The notes beneath the pieces are model-generated. The model was given only the letters and a program-made list of their open reading frames with translations, ran no database searches and was not told the origin of the DNA. DNA of 7,173 bases from Bacteroidales bacterium. GTDB lineage: Bacteria > Bacteroidota > Bacteroidia > Bacteroidales > UBA10428. Below are positions 1-5,932 of this stretch, in pieces (the first letter of the stretch is position 1; the number at the start of each line of letters is the position of its first letter). The stretch lies in contig JAFGOZ010000024.1 of the NCBI GenBank assembly GCA_016926235.1, positions 1 through 7,173 of the forward strand, given 5' to 3'. A program made the position numbers and the translations under genes.

Positions 1-2
1 CA

Positions 3-74
3 GGACTCTATCGCTTCACGATAATTTCCGGGAAAATTCATACCTTAGGGGTCGATTCAGAAAACGGGAAATAA
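3..74 (+). pseudogene. 3' tail of an unknown gene, cut by the transposon end
   Basis: A frame open from the left edge reads GLYRFTIISGKIHTLG and then continues into the transposon repeat, which supplies the last residues (VDSENGK) and the TAA stop at 72-74. This would be a host gene interrupted by insertion at position 48, with the repeat giving a new stop. Only about 16 codons lie outside the repeat, so the product cannot be recognised. Another frame (from position 2) is also open across the same bases, so this may be chance. Confidence 0.22.
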
Positions 75-85
75 AGCACGTTAAG
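48..85 (+). repeat. 38-bp terminal inverted repeat of a Tn21-type transposon
   Basis: The sequence begins GGGGTC, contains CAGAAAACGG and AATAAAGCACG, and ends TTAAG. From memory this matches the Tn21/Tn501 terminal repeat along its whole 38 bases with only about four differences. The GGGG outer edge is at 48, so the transposon lies to the right. TnpA would bind the inner part and cut at the outer edge. Confidence 0.85.
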
Positions 86-264
86 CCAGAGGCAGCGGCC
101 GAGATTGTCTCGTATCTTCGTTTGTATTTTACTCAAGGTGACTTTCCTGTTCAGAGAACCACAGGTAGGCATGGACGGCCTGGCCTGACCGCGATCGCGC
201 CTCAGAATCGATCCTGGATTGATTTCCCCCGGGGTTGTTGTCCAGTAAGGGTATACTCTAATCG

Positions 265-358
265 GCTGTCAGGGGTTGTTTCTGTTAAGCGTCATGTTAG
301 GGTCGGTGAATTCAATTGTTGACATTTATATTAAAGGGTCATAGACTATATCCTGACA
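265..358 (+). other. Putative res (resolvase binding) region
   Basis: In Tn21-type elements the resolution site lies directly upstream of tnpR. Here that stretch has repeated GTCA/TGAC elements at 268-271, 291-294, 320-323, 338-341 and 354-357. They form facing pairs at 291-323 and 338-357, as expected of resolvase subsites made of imperfect dyads. Position and motif spacing support res, but I could not align it to a known res site and cannot assign subsites I to III. The right edge may have been clipped by the tnpR deletion. Confidence 0.4.
319..347 (+). promoter_or_regulatory. Sigma70-like promoter in the res region (former tnpR promoter)
   Basis: A perfect -35 box TTGACA lies at 319-324. 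A 17-base spacer separates it from TAGACT (342-347), a four-of-six -10 box. In Tn3-family elements the tnpR promoter overlaps res so that resolvase represses its own gene. With tnpR reduced to its tail, this promoter could now read through into the gene at 621, since no terminator is evident between 503 and 621. Confidence 0.5.
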
Positions 359-503
359 CATTGGCCGCAAGAAAGCGTTATCGCCTGAGCAAGTAACCGA
401 TCTGCGCCAGCGGGCCGTTGCCGGCGAACAAAAAGCTACCCTTGCCCGTGAGTTTGGCATCAGCCGCGAGACCTTATATCAATACTTAAGATCGAATGAC
501 TGA
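357..503 (+). pseudogene. tnpR: Resolvase (TnpR) C-terminal helix-turn-helix remnant
   Basis: From 363 the frame reads GRKKALSPEQVTDLRQRAVA, then GEQKATLAREFGISRETLYQ and YLRSND, stop TGA at 501-503. This is the C-terminal DNA-binding domain of a serine resolvase; the Tn21 protein has nearly the same GRKK and GEQK..LAREFGISRETLYQYLR pattern, recalled from memory. A stop at 354-356 closes the frame upstream, and the catalytic domain (about 140 residues, with the active serine near the N-terminus) is absent. The gene has therefore lost its 5' three quarters by a deletion joining the res region to codon 140 or so. It cannot act as a recombinase. GC content is visibly higher than in the next gene. 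Confidence 0.87.
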
Positions 504-505
504 CC

Positions 506-580
506 ATGCCGAAAACACAACTGTTGAGTGCCCGGTTACACGATCCAAAGAACTATGCCGGGCTGAAAGCGGAATGGTAA
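506..580 (+). CDS. Short unassigned ORF after the tnpR remnant
   Basis: A 24-codon frame starts three bases after the tnpR stop and reads MPKTQLLSARLHDPKNYAGL..., ending TAA at 578-580. Its composition is protein-like and it sits where tnpA would normally start, but it does not resemble the Tn21 TnpA N-terminus that I recall. It may be the truncated start of a gene once downstream of tnpR. A second frame, 496-624, overlaps both this ORF and the next gene. No strong ribosome site is visible. Confidence 0.2.
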   Translation: MPKTQLLSARLHDPKNYAGLKAEW

Positions 581-620
581 AAATAATAATGAAAGAACTA
601 GTACTAAAAGGTGGACTAAA

Positions 621-1484
621 ATGACTCTTCAGAAGAAAACTTTAGAGAAATTAAGAATTTTAATTAACGAAGAAACCGAATATCGCACAGGGCCAAAATT
701 GGTTAGTTTTTTTAACGAATTGGGATTTAATGATTCTTATGGTCAAGGATTTCCTTCAAGATGGGCTTACACTGATGAAAAACTTGCACAGATCAATGGC
801 ACACCTGAATTAGATAAATGTATCAGGAATTTATTTGCACCAGTAAACTTCATCAATCGATTCACTGAATTAGATGATTTCATTAGAGAATTTAATAAAT
901 TTCTTGCATTCGATAAATGGAAAGTCATCAGAAATGAAACAGAAATAACATTTTCAAGAGCAGATAAAATAGTTTTTGAGGAGCATTTAAGTGAAATAAA
1001 AGAGGATGATTTTTTGAATAAAGAGTTTAGCGAGATTTCACTTGAAAAAATCGGGCTTGATGGCATTATTACCGAGACTCTAAAGTCAAGATTTGAAGAA
1101 ATTAAAAAATGTTTGTCTGCCAATGCACCACTTTCTGTAATATTTCTCGGAGGTAGCACTTTGGAAGGTATTTTGCTTGGAATAGCTTTAAAACACCCAC
1201 AGGAATTTAATAAATCAGAAGCATCACCAAAAGATAAAAATGGAAAAGTTAAGCAATTTCCAGATTGGACTTTAAGTAATTATATTGATGTGGCATATGA
1301 TTTGGGTTTTCTGTTGGAAGACGTGAAAAAATTCAGTCATTCATTGAGAGATTTTAGAAACTACATTCACCCATATGCACAAGTTAGTTCTGGCTTTAGT
1401 CCTGACAAACATACTGCCGCAATATGTTGGCAAGTTTTAAAGGCGGCAATATATCAATTGTCTAAAAATAATCCGATAAGTTAA
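621..1484 (+). CDS. Abortive-infection (AbiJ-like) protein with HEPN-type C-terminal domain
   Basis: A soluble protein of 287 residues with no signal peptide or membrane helix. The ATG at 621 follows AGGTGG (609-614) by six bases, which fixes the start. Residues 1-110 contain YRTGPKLVSFFNELGF, YGQGFPSRW and FNKFLAFDKW, a pattern I associate with the AbiJ N-terminal domain group. Residues 140-287 form a helical domain with FLGGSTLEGILLG (175-187), KDKNGKVK (204-211) and SLRDFRNYIHP (241-251). The last fits the HEPN ribonuclease signature (R243 or R246 with H250). Known HEPN Abi proteins cleave RNA when phage infection is sensed, and I infer such a role here. It lies alone on this strand, beside transposon debris, and converges on the protease gene. 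It is far more AT-rich than the tnpR tail before it. It may be read from the old tnpR promoter. The family call is from memory of conserved motifs; the cleavage activity is unproven. Confidence 0.72.
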   Translation: MTLQKKTLEKLRILINEETEYRTGPKLVSFFNELGFNDSYGQGFPSRWAYTDEKLAQINGTPELDKCIRNLFAPVNFINRFTELDDFIREFNKFLAFDKWKVIRNETEITFSRADKIVFEEHLSEIKEDDFLNKEFSEISLEKIGLDGIITETLKSRFEEIKKCLSANAPLSVIFLGGSTLEGILLGIALKHPQEFNKSEASPKDKNGKVKQFPDWTLSNYIDVAYDLGFLLEDVKKFSHSLRDFRNYIHPYAQVSSGFSPDKHTAAICWQVLKAAIYQLSKNNPIS

Positions 1485-1581
1485 TGCTACTTGTTATTAT
1501 CAGAAGCTTGGTAGAAATTTGAGGTGGTCTTCCTTGTTAAGGGTTTTGACAAACCGGCAGTATAACGACTTCCATTAACTT

Positions 1582-1601
1582 GGAGAAACAACTCTCCTTT
1601 T
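1582..1601 (+). terminator. Probable rho-independent terminator after the Abi-like gene
   Basis: The stem GGAGA/TCTCC (1582-1586 and 1593-1597) encloses the loop AACAAC and is followed by TTTT (1598-1601). It lies 97 bases after the stop of the + strand gene and 34 bases before the end of the opposing gene. The stem is short, so termination may be weak. In the other direction no T tract follows. Confidence 0.45.
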
Positions 1602-1634
1602 AAATGAGCAAATATTTTTTTTGGTTATCGGAAT

Positions 1635-3500
1635 TCATTTCATCCCTTGAGCCATCAAATATCGCAATACTTGACCAAATTCTTTTATTGGCAATTTGAG
1701 CATTTCAGCATATAAATCATAAGATAGTTGGCAAGATCTTGCCTTGTTCATGCTTCTCAATTCTGGTTTTGCAAATAGTTGGATGTCTTCACCATAATTT
1801 ACAGCTAGTCGTTCTACCAATTCAGTCAATTTAGCCTTTATTTGTTCTGGGTCCTGGAATTGATATGATTGTGTTGTGGAAGATTGAATAATTCTGGAGA
1901 TGGAAATAAATTCTTTTTGTATTAATTCTGTAGGGAAATTATTTGCAATATCAGGTCTAGCCCGATCATTCCCAAATAGATAATCATAACAAATATTGGG
2001 ATCAATTTTATATAATATTTGCATTTGCTCCAATAGAATCTTGATAAATTCGAACAAAGAATCATCTGAAGCATAAGGAAGTCTTTTATATAAAACTGAT
2101 ATAAGATAAGGTCTAATTAATTGTTGTAATTCGGCAAGACTTTTCCCCTTTTGAAAGGCTAATTTCATTTCTGATATTAGTAGATTATATGTCTTTGGCT
2201 CACACTTCTTAATAGATGAGTATAAAGGATCCTTTGTGAGGCCTGCCTCAATATTTTCAATATCCTCTAATTGAAAACCACTTATTGCCACATCCTCATT
2301 CTCTGGATATCCAGTTATAAAATTTGCATCAAGTAATTCTTTATGGCTAGGTTTCCATATTTCATTATTTGGAGTTGCATATGCCTTTTCTATAAAAGAT
2401 TCGGAAACACCTCGACTTCTCCAATCTTGTTTATCCTTATTATATTCATTACTATAAGCAGGCTGTTGCAATCCAGGAAAACTATATTGATGGAACCCTA
2501 AATAAGCGTTTTTTGCGATGAGTCTTTTATTCCCGCCCATGAATGCTAATGTGCATGCACTTGAACAACCTGATGAGGTGTAAGTAGATAATTTTCTCGA
2601 ATAAATAATATCACGGAGTTTTCTAGCTTCAACAACACGGCCTCCTATGCTATTAAGATGAATTATCTTTATTGATGGATGCGTATTCAATATTTTTTCC
2701 ACATCATTTGAAAGACCAAATGCAATTGGCCCGTAAATTTCCAATTCACTAGCATCTCTTAAAACTCTAATTTGATAATCACCGAATGGATCATTTCCAA
2801 TCGCAATATTGAAATACTCTTTGACCTGGGGTATTCCGGTTTTTGTAATAGTAGAATACAAATTGAATAAATTTAGAATAATTATAAATTTTACAAAATT
2901 TCCAGTAATTCTTGACTTGCCAGATCTAATATAATTAGTGGAAGAATTCCAAATACCGATTAATTGCCAAATTGAAACAGGCAGAAGAAATATCCAAAGC
3001 AAAATAGCAAGAACAGAATATGTTTTTGGAGAAGCATTTACCAGGTCATTCCAAGGAACAATATTAACAAATGAAAGAAATAATAGATTGAGAAAAACGC
3101 CATTTACCCAGAAACTTATTGGAAGTGTTAAATCTCCACGCCAATGACGCAAGATATATGATGGCCGTTTTGAGCGCTTAATGAAATGTTCGGAAGCCGG
3201 CGCAACCATTCTATTAGCAGAAGCAGAATCGCTTTGAGTTTTATTTAATAAGTTGTCAGTTTTATTAATTGGAAAATTATTATTTGCATTGATTTGTGAT
3301 TTAGTATTTCTGATGGCTGCATCTAAATCAAATAATTCTTGAAAATTGCCAGCGGCCAGCCAGTTTGTGAGACCAGGTTTCCAAAGAAAGGTTTTTTGAT
3401 TTATTAAATTCAATCCAATCATTTTTTTTATATCTTCTATGCGATAGGGGCCGTCCTTTTTCCCGCTTTTCAAAACAAACCAAATATCTTTGTTTTCCAT
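1635..3500 (-). CDS. GYF-domain, membrane-anchored ClpP-fold serine protease (COG3904-like)
   Basis: A protein of 621 residues. Residues 5-58 are a GYF_2 (DUF4339) domain: WFVLKSGKKDGPYRIEDI, then TFLWKPGLTNWLAAGNFQEL. A polar linker (60-110) leads to hydrophobic segments near 127-149, 161-185 and 200-218. Residues 240-400 match the ClpP/SppA-like fold of predicted periplasmic COG3904 proteins: HLNSIGG (281-287, the oxyanion loop), GCSSAC (311-316, likely nucleophile S314) and GFHQ (335-338, likely base H337). The third triad residue could not be placed. Residues 410-621 are an unknown helical region. GYF_2 domains are thought to bind peptides or sense signals on the cytoplasmic side; if so, the three membrane segments would put the protease domain across the membrane. 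The ATG at 3500 follows GAGGGG (3517-3512) at a rather long 11 bases. It has its own likely promoter. Substrate unknown. Confidence 0.82.
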   Translation of the reverse strand: MENKDIWFVLKSGKKDGPYRIEDIKKMIGLNLINQKTFLWKPGLTNWLAAGNFQELFDLDAAIRNTKSQINANNNFPINKTDNLLNKTQSDSASANRMVAPASEHFIKRSKRPSYILRHWRGDLTLPISFWVNGVFLNLLFLSFVNIVPWNDLVNASPKTYSVLAILLWIFLLPVSIWQLIGIWNSSTNYIRSGKSRITGNFVKFIIILNLFNLYSTITKTGIPQVKEYFNIAIGNDPFGDYQIRVLRDASELEIYGPIAFGLSNDVEKILNTHPSIKIIHLNSIGGRVVEARKLRDIIYSRKLSTYTSSGCSSACTLAFMGGNKRLIAKNAYLGFHQYSFPGLQQPAYSNEYNKDKQDWRSRGVSESFIEKAYATPNNEIWKPSHKELLDANFITGYPENEDVAISGFQLEDIENIEAGLTKDPLYSSIKKCEPKTYNLLISEMKLAFQKGKSLAELQQLIRPYLISVLYKRLPYASDDSLFEFIKILLEQMQILYKIDPNICYDYLFGNDRARPDIANNFPTELIQKEFISISRIIQSSTTQSYQFQDPEQIKAKLTELVERLAVNYGEDIQLFAKPELRSMNKARSCQLSYDLYAEMLKLPIKEFGQVLRYLMAQGMK

Positions 3501-3554
3501 TTCGATCTGTACCCCTCATACTGCCTATGATAAAATCAATTTTCTTTTGATTGC

Positions 3555-3583
3555 ATTTTGAGGACAATTATCAAAAATGTCAA
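3555..3583 (-). promoter_or_regulatory. Likely promoter of the GYF/ClpP-like protease gene
   Basis: On the minus strand, TTGACA (3583-3578) is followed after exactly 17 bases by CAAAAT (3560-3555, four of six). Transcription would start near 3548, leaving a leader of about 48 bases. A small A/T-rich dyad (AATCAA...TTGATT, 3534-3552) sits at the predicted start and could be an operator or mean nothing. The promoter implies that the protease need not depend on the upstream 109-residue gene. Confidence 0.45.
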
Positions 3584-3634
3584 CGGAAAACCTGGGACCT
3601 TTCTGTCTATATCCCGATAAACTTTCTTTTATCA

Positions 3635-3964
3635 TTACTTTCTGACCCTTGCAATTACTACCATCACCAGCGCTATAAGAAGAAGTGTGGCCATCACCGC
3701 CAAATCGGAAACTCCTGAAGCGGCATCTATAACGCCCGTCGATTTTAGTGTTGCGTTGATAATTGGAAGCATAATAAAAATAGCAATTATTACGGCAATA
3801 ATTTTATTTGCTGTTCCAAATGATTTAACTTCTCCCTTCTTTTTGTAATATACATCGCCAGACAATAAAATTCCTAAAGCGATTGGGCAGAATAGGAAAT
3901 ACATCAACCAGAAGAAGGATTGTTTACGGTAAAAGGGAACTTGATTATAATTAATATATAGCAT
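3635..3964 (-). CDS. Small three-helix membrane protein, function unknown
   Basis: A 109-residue protein with hydrophobic segments at about 16-36, 52-70 and 88-106. The start MLYINYNQVPFYRKQSFFW and the following LLSGDVYYKKKGEVKSF resemble a small family of proteobacterial inner-membrane proteins that share a (V/W)P(F/W)(Y/F)RK start and a GDVYYKK motif. I recall no function for that family. The ATG at 3964 lies behind a seven-G run (AAGGGGGGGAA), which gives a Shine-Dalgarno site with short spacing. It precedes the protease gene on the same strand with a 134-base gap that has its own promoter, so an operon is possible but not required. It is divergent from the 308-residue gene. Confidence 0.72.
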   Translation of the reverse strand: MLYINYNQVPFYRKQSFFWLMYFLFCPIALGILLSGDVYYKKKGEVKSFGTANKIIAVIIAIFIMLPIINATLKSTGVIDAASGVSDLAVMATLLLIALVMVVIARVRK

Positions 3965-3984
3965 TTCCCCCCCTTGAATAACTT

Positions 3985-4012
3985 ATTCTGGGGATATTGC
4001 TTGAAATGTCAA
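3985..4012 (-). promoter_or_regulatory. Likely promoter of the 109-residue membrane protein gene
   Basis: On the minus strand, TTGACA (4012-4007) is followed after 16 bases by CAGAAT (3990-3985, four of six). Transcription would start near 3978 and leave a leader of about 14 bases that contains the G-rich ribosome site. The -35 box is followed by TTT, as in the promoters at 319 and 3583. Confidence 0.4.
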
Positions 4013-4092
4013 TAGAGATGAATGAATTGCTTGATGACGTATATGGTCGTGGAAGCCTGTGCGGTCAGGATCAGTGGCGGGGTTGGAAATAA
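4006..4092 (+). CDS. Short ORF or gene remnant in the divergent gap
   Basis: A 28-codon frame reads MSIEMNELLDDVYGRGSLCG and then QDQWRGWK, with TAA at 4090-4092. An ATG for a further nine-codon frame (MSDKDKIIN) follows at once. Composition is protein-like and slightly more GC-rich than the neighbours, which suggests the decayed start of a lost gene. No good ribosome site is seen, and the -35 box of the minus-strand promoter overlaps its start. I do not recognise it. Confidence 0.17.
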   Translation: MSIEMNELLDDVYGRGSLCGQDQWRGWK

Positions 4093-4133
4093 ATGTCAGA
4101 TAAAGATAAAATAATTAATTAGTAGGGGGAGTA

Positions 4134-5060
4134 ATGGCTGACTGGGATTACGCAAATGATAGGCGGGTTCGTTGGGGGATGGTGATTGTCGGCTTTTTTT
4201 TACTGCTATTGGGCATATATCTCAACTCGACTCGTCCTAAAATTGGGGAACCCATAAAAACAGAAAAAAAAACATTGGGTAATACTACAACTGTAACAAG
4301 GTATTGGAAAACTGAAGATGATAAAAAATTGGCGCAGAAAGATAAGGAGATATGGGATTCTGTTTGGCTCTCCTTTCTTTTTTCTGGAATTCTTGTTTTA
4401 TTTGGGGTAAAAGGACTTATAAGAATTAATAAAAAATCCTCAAATATAGAGATGTCTAATAACAATGGCTTCCCTATTGACGCGGGTAGAATAAGGATTT
4501 TTCCCTCCAGTTTTAGTTATAAAAATGAAATGTTTGACATTGGTGAAATTCAACATATATCATTTTTTTGGGAAAAATCTTTTTCAGGTTTCAAACATTT
4601 AAGATACCCAGAAGGCGCAATCATGAAGATGTCAATTCAGACGAGACGGTCTTCCCAAAAAATATCTTCGGAAGTATCAACATTATCTCGACACGAAGGT
4701 CTTGAATATAGCAAATTTATTAACGGACATAAACATTTGGCATCTGTTACTTTTACTCAACGGTATAATTCATATGTAGATGAACTAAATAGAAATGGAT
4801 ATTTCAGGTACGACAATAAAAAAATCTTTAAAAACGGAAATGTCGAATGGCGAATAATTAAATTGAATTTATTTAAAAATAGAGTATTCAAGGGACCATT
4901 TGTTCTTGTAATTGATTCTGGGAAAAACTTTATTGAAACATGGAAGTGGAATTTCAGACACCCCTTTCTCCCGCGGGACATCACTATTAATACTGAAATG
5001 GACCAAGACGTATTTTTTGAGTTGTTGAGGAATTTTTTTAAAATACATTGGCTTCCATGA
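4134..5060 (+). CDS. Two-helix membrane protein with large soluble C-terminal domain, unknown function
   Basis: A 308-residue protein. Helix 1 (about 14-30) and helix 2 (about 75-95) flank a polar loop of some 45 residues. The DRRVRW start and the basic stretch after helix 2 (KGLIRINKK) put the N-terminus and the long C-terminal part in the cytoplasm. Residues 114-150 (PIDAGRIRIFPSSFSYKNEM, then EIQHISFFW) look beta-rich and somewhat like bacterial PH-type domains; this is inference only. The ATG at 4134 follows AGGGGGA (4124-4130) by three bases, a good if close ribosome site. It is divergent from the 109-residue membrane gene across a 169-base gap and converges on the HEPN operon. The long AT-rich frame with a ribosome site supports a real gene. 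No family was recognised. Confidence 0.75.
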   Translation: MADWDYANDRRVRWGMVIVGFFLLLLGIYLNSTRPKIGEPIKTEKKTLGNTTTVTRYWKTEDDKKLAQKDKEIWDSVWLSFLFSGILVLFGVKGLIRINKKSSNIEMSNNNGFPIDAGRIRIFPSSFSYKNEMFDIGEIQHISFFWEKSFSGFKHLRYPEGAIMKMSIQTRRSSQKISSEVSTLSRHEGLEYSKFINGHKHLASVTFTQRYNSYVDELNRNGYFRYDNKKIFKNGNVEWRIIKLNLFKNRVFKGPFVLVIDSGKNFIETWKWNFRHPFLPRDITINTEMDQDVFFELLRNFFKIHWLP

Positions 5061-5171
5061 TCATCGGGAACTTCCGCAGTGTTGCAAGAATAAAACTCAA
5101 ATCCCCGGCATTTTGACACAACACTATGTTTATTGTGATATTTTTGGAATTTTCCGTGTATCTAAGACCCT

Positions 5172-5256
5172 CCCCTATCCTAGGGGTCATTGCAACAATC
5201 TGCTGCACTTTCATTAAATTCATCTTAAAACTTGTAATGGGGGAAAAGGATTCCCC
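5172..5256. repeat. Two perfect hairpins in the convergent gap
   Basis: CCCCTA (5172-5177), loop TCC and TAGGGG (5181-5186) form one six-pair hairpin. GGGGAA (5240-5245), loop AAGGA and TTCCCC (5251-5256) form a second. They stand between the ends of the 308-residue gene (+) and the 206-residue gene (-), where two-way termination is expected. Neither has a T tract, so they may instead stabilise 3' ends. The rest of 5061-5311 holds no gene I can support. Confidence 0.35.
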
Positions 5257-5289
5257 TCTCAGTTAATATCAAGCATAAAGCTTAGTTCG

Positions 5290-5313
5290 AAGCATATCTA
5301 GCTCGAGATGCTT
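5290..5313 (-). other. Inverted repeat over the stop of the 206-residue gene
   Basis: AAGCAT (5290-5295) and ATGCTT (5308-5313) face each other across a 12-base centre that has two more pairs. The repeat overlaps the TAA stop (5314-5312 read on the minus strand). Lacking a T tract, it is a possible 3'-end stem rather than a clear terminator. Confidence 0.3.
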
Positions 5314-5932
5314 ATAACCCTTGAACCTTGACTAATCTATCGGGTAAAACAAAGAGAAAGACCCTTTTAGCCTTAAACCTAATTCCCGACATTTCAGAGG
5401 CGAGCTTATTTATCTGCATATCATACTGTTTCAAATACGATATGGATTCAAATGGTGGAGATGGTGAGATTGTAACCACCAGGGTACAATCACTATAATT
5501 AATATGAGCTTTTTTCAGGCAGGTTTTAATCACGTGTGGAAACAATACTTTAATTTCATCACCGGAATTGTAAACACTGACTAAACCGATCCCTTGGCTG
5601 ACAACCAGCTTTGCATCAATCGCCTCTGTTGCACCATCATGAGGGGTAGTGATCTCAATGCGATCAACCTCTTTCCCCAACTCGTCGAACACCAATGCAT
5701 CATATCCCTGGTTTCCCAAAACCGGCCGGACTTCATAATTCTCTGGGTAAGCCAAAATAGCAAAACGACTCAAAGGGATAATCTCGTCAAGGAACTGCTT
5801 GTATAGCCCTTTTTTTAGATGTCCGCAATGCCGTTCGTGCTCATCGGCATTGACAGCTTCTTTGAGTCGAACCACAAACTCTCGCAAAGCAGCAGGTGAG
5901 CGCCGTTGTTCCAACTCTAAAGACGTTATCAT
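5312..5932 (-). CDS. Unknown 206-residue partner of the HEPN-like gene
   Basis: A soluble protein of 206 residues, second gene of a two-gene operon. Its ATG (5932-5930) overlaps the TGA of the upstream gene (5931-5929) as ATGA, so translation is probably coupled and the products made in fixed proportion. Residues 1-55 are helical and charged. The middle has RPVLGNQGYDALVFDELGKE (69-88) and RIEITTPHDG (91-100). The spacing of D78 and E93-x-T95 on a predicted beta hairpin recalls the core of PD-(D/E)xK nucleases (D...ExK), but the usual lysine is not in place, so this is speculative. The C-terminal RVFLFVLPD looks like a buried strand. It is more GC-rich than its operon partner. It could be an antitoxin, a second effector or a sensor. 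I do not recognise the family. Confidence 0.75.
   Translation of the reverse strand: MITSLELEQRRSPAALREFVVRLKEAVNADEHERHCGHLKKGLYKQFLDEIIPLSRFAILAYPENYEVRPVLGNQGYDALVFDELGKEVDRIEITTPHDGATEAIDAKLVVSQGIGLVSVYNSGDEIKVLFPHVIKTCLKKAHINYSDCTLVVTISPSPPFESISYLKQYDMQINKLASEMSGIRFKAKRVFLFVLPDRLVKVQGL

Larger units (their letters stand above)
48..503 (+). mobile_element. Remnant of a Tn21/Tn501-type Tn3-family transposon
   Basis: This block has, in the order usual for the Tn21 subgroup, a terminal inverted repeat (48-85), a res-like region with a promoter (about 265-358) and the resolvase end (357-503), all in one direction. In an intact element a roughly 3-kb tnpA would follow tnpR; here an AT-rich abortive-infection-like gene follows. 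No opposite-facing copy of the terminal repeat was found in the rest of the window, so the element is truncated or its other end lies outside. Bases 86-264 hold no gene I recognise. The five bases before the repeat are CCTTA and would be the target duplication if a matching copy lies at the other end. The block cannot move by itself, but an intact repeat and res could be used in trans. Confidence 0.75.

Noticed and set aside
2..322. A + strand frame open from the left edge, with a TTG at 122 giving 66 residues (LYFTQGDFPVQRTT...)
   Set aside because: It runs straight through the transposon terminal repeat and the res-like region, where no gene is expected, has no ribosome site and a composition unlike a folded protein. 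The open length is explained by the GC-rich DNA.
767..1159. A 130-residue minus-strand frame inside the Abi-like gene
   Set aside because: It is antisense to a convincing gene, rich in S, L and I as expected of a reverse shadow of AT-rich coding DNA, and has no upstream signals.
3328..3567. A 79-residue minus-strand frame overlapping the start of the protease gene
   Set aside because: It overlaps the GYF_2 domain in another frame, has no recognisable domain, and its start lies at or upstream of the predicted transcript start.
4148..4465. A 105-residue minus-strand frame inside the 308-residue gene, and a similar one at 4757-5119
   Set aside because: Both are antisense shadows of a + strand gene with a good ribosome site.
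5038..5223. A 61-residue minus-strand frame in the convergent gap, reaching into the 308-residue gene
   Set aside because: There is no ribosome site before its ATG, it contains the CCCCTA/TAGGGG hairpin and it overlaps the end of a better gene. It also has no recognisable motif.
5581..5806. 60- and 70-residue frames on both strands inside the 206-residue gene
   Set aside because: They are alternative-frame shadows of a gene whose start is fixed by the ATGA overlap.
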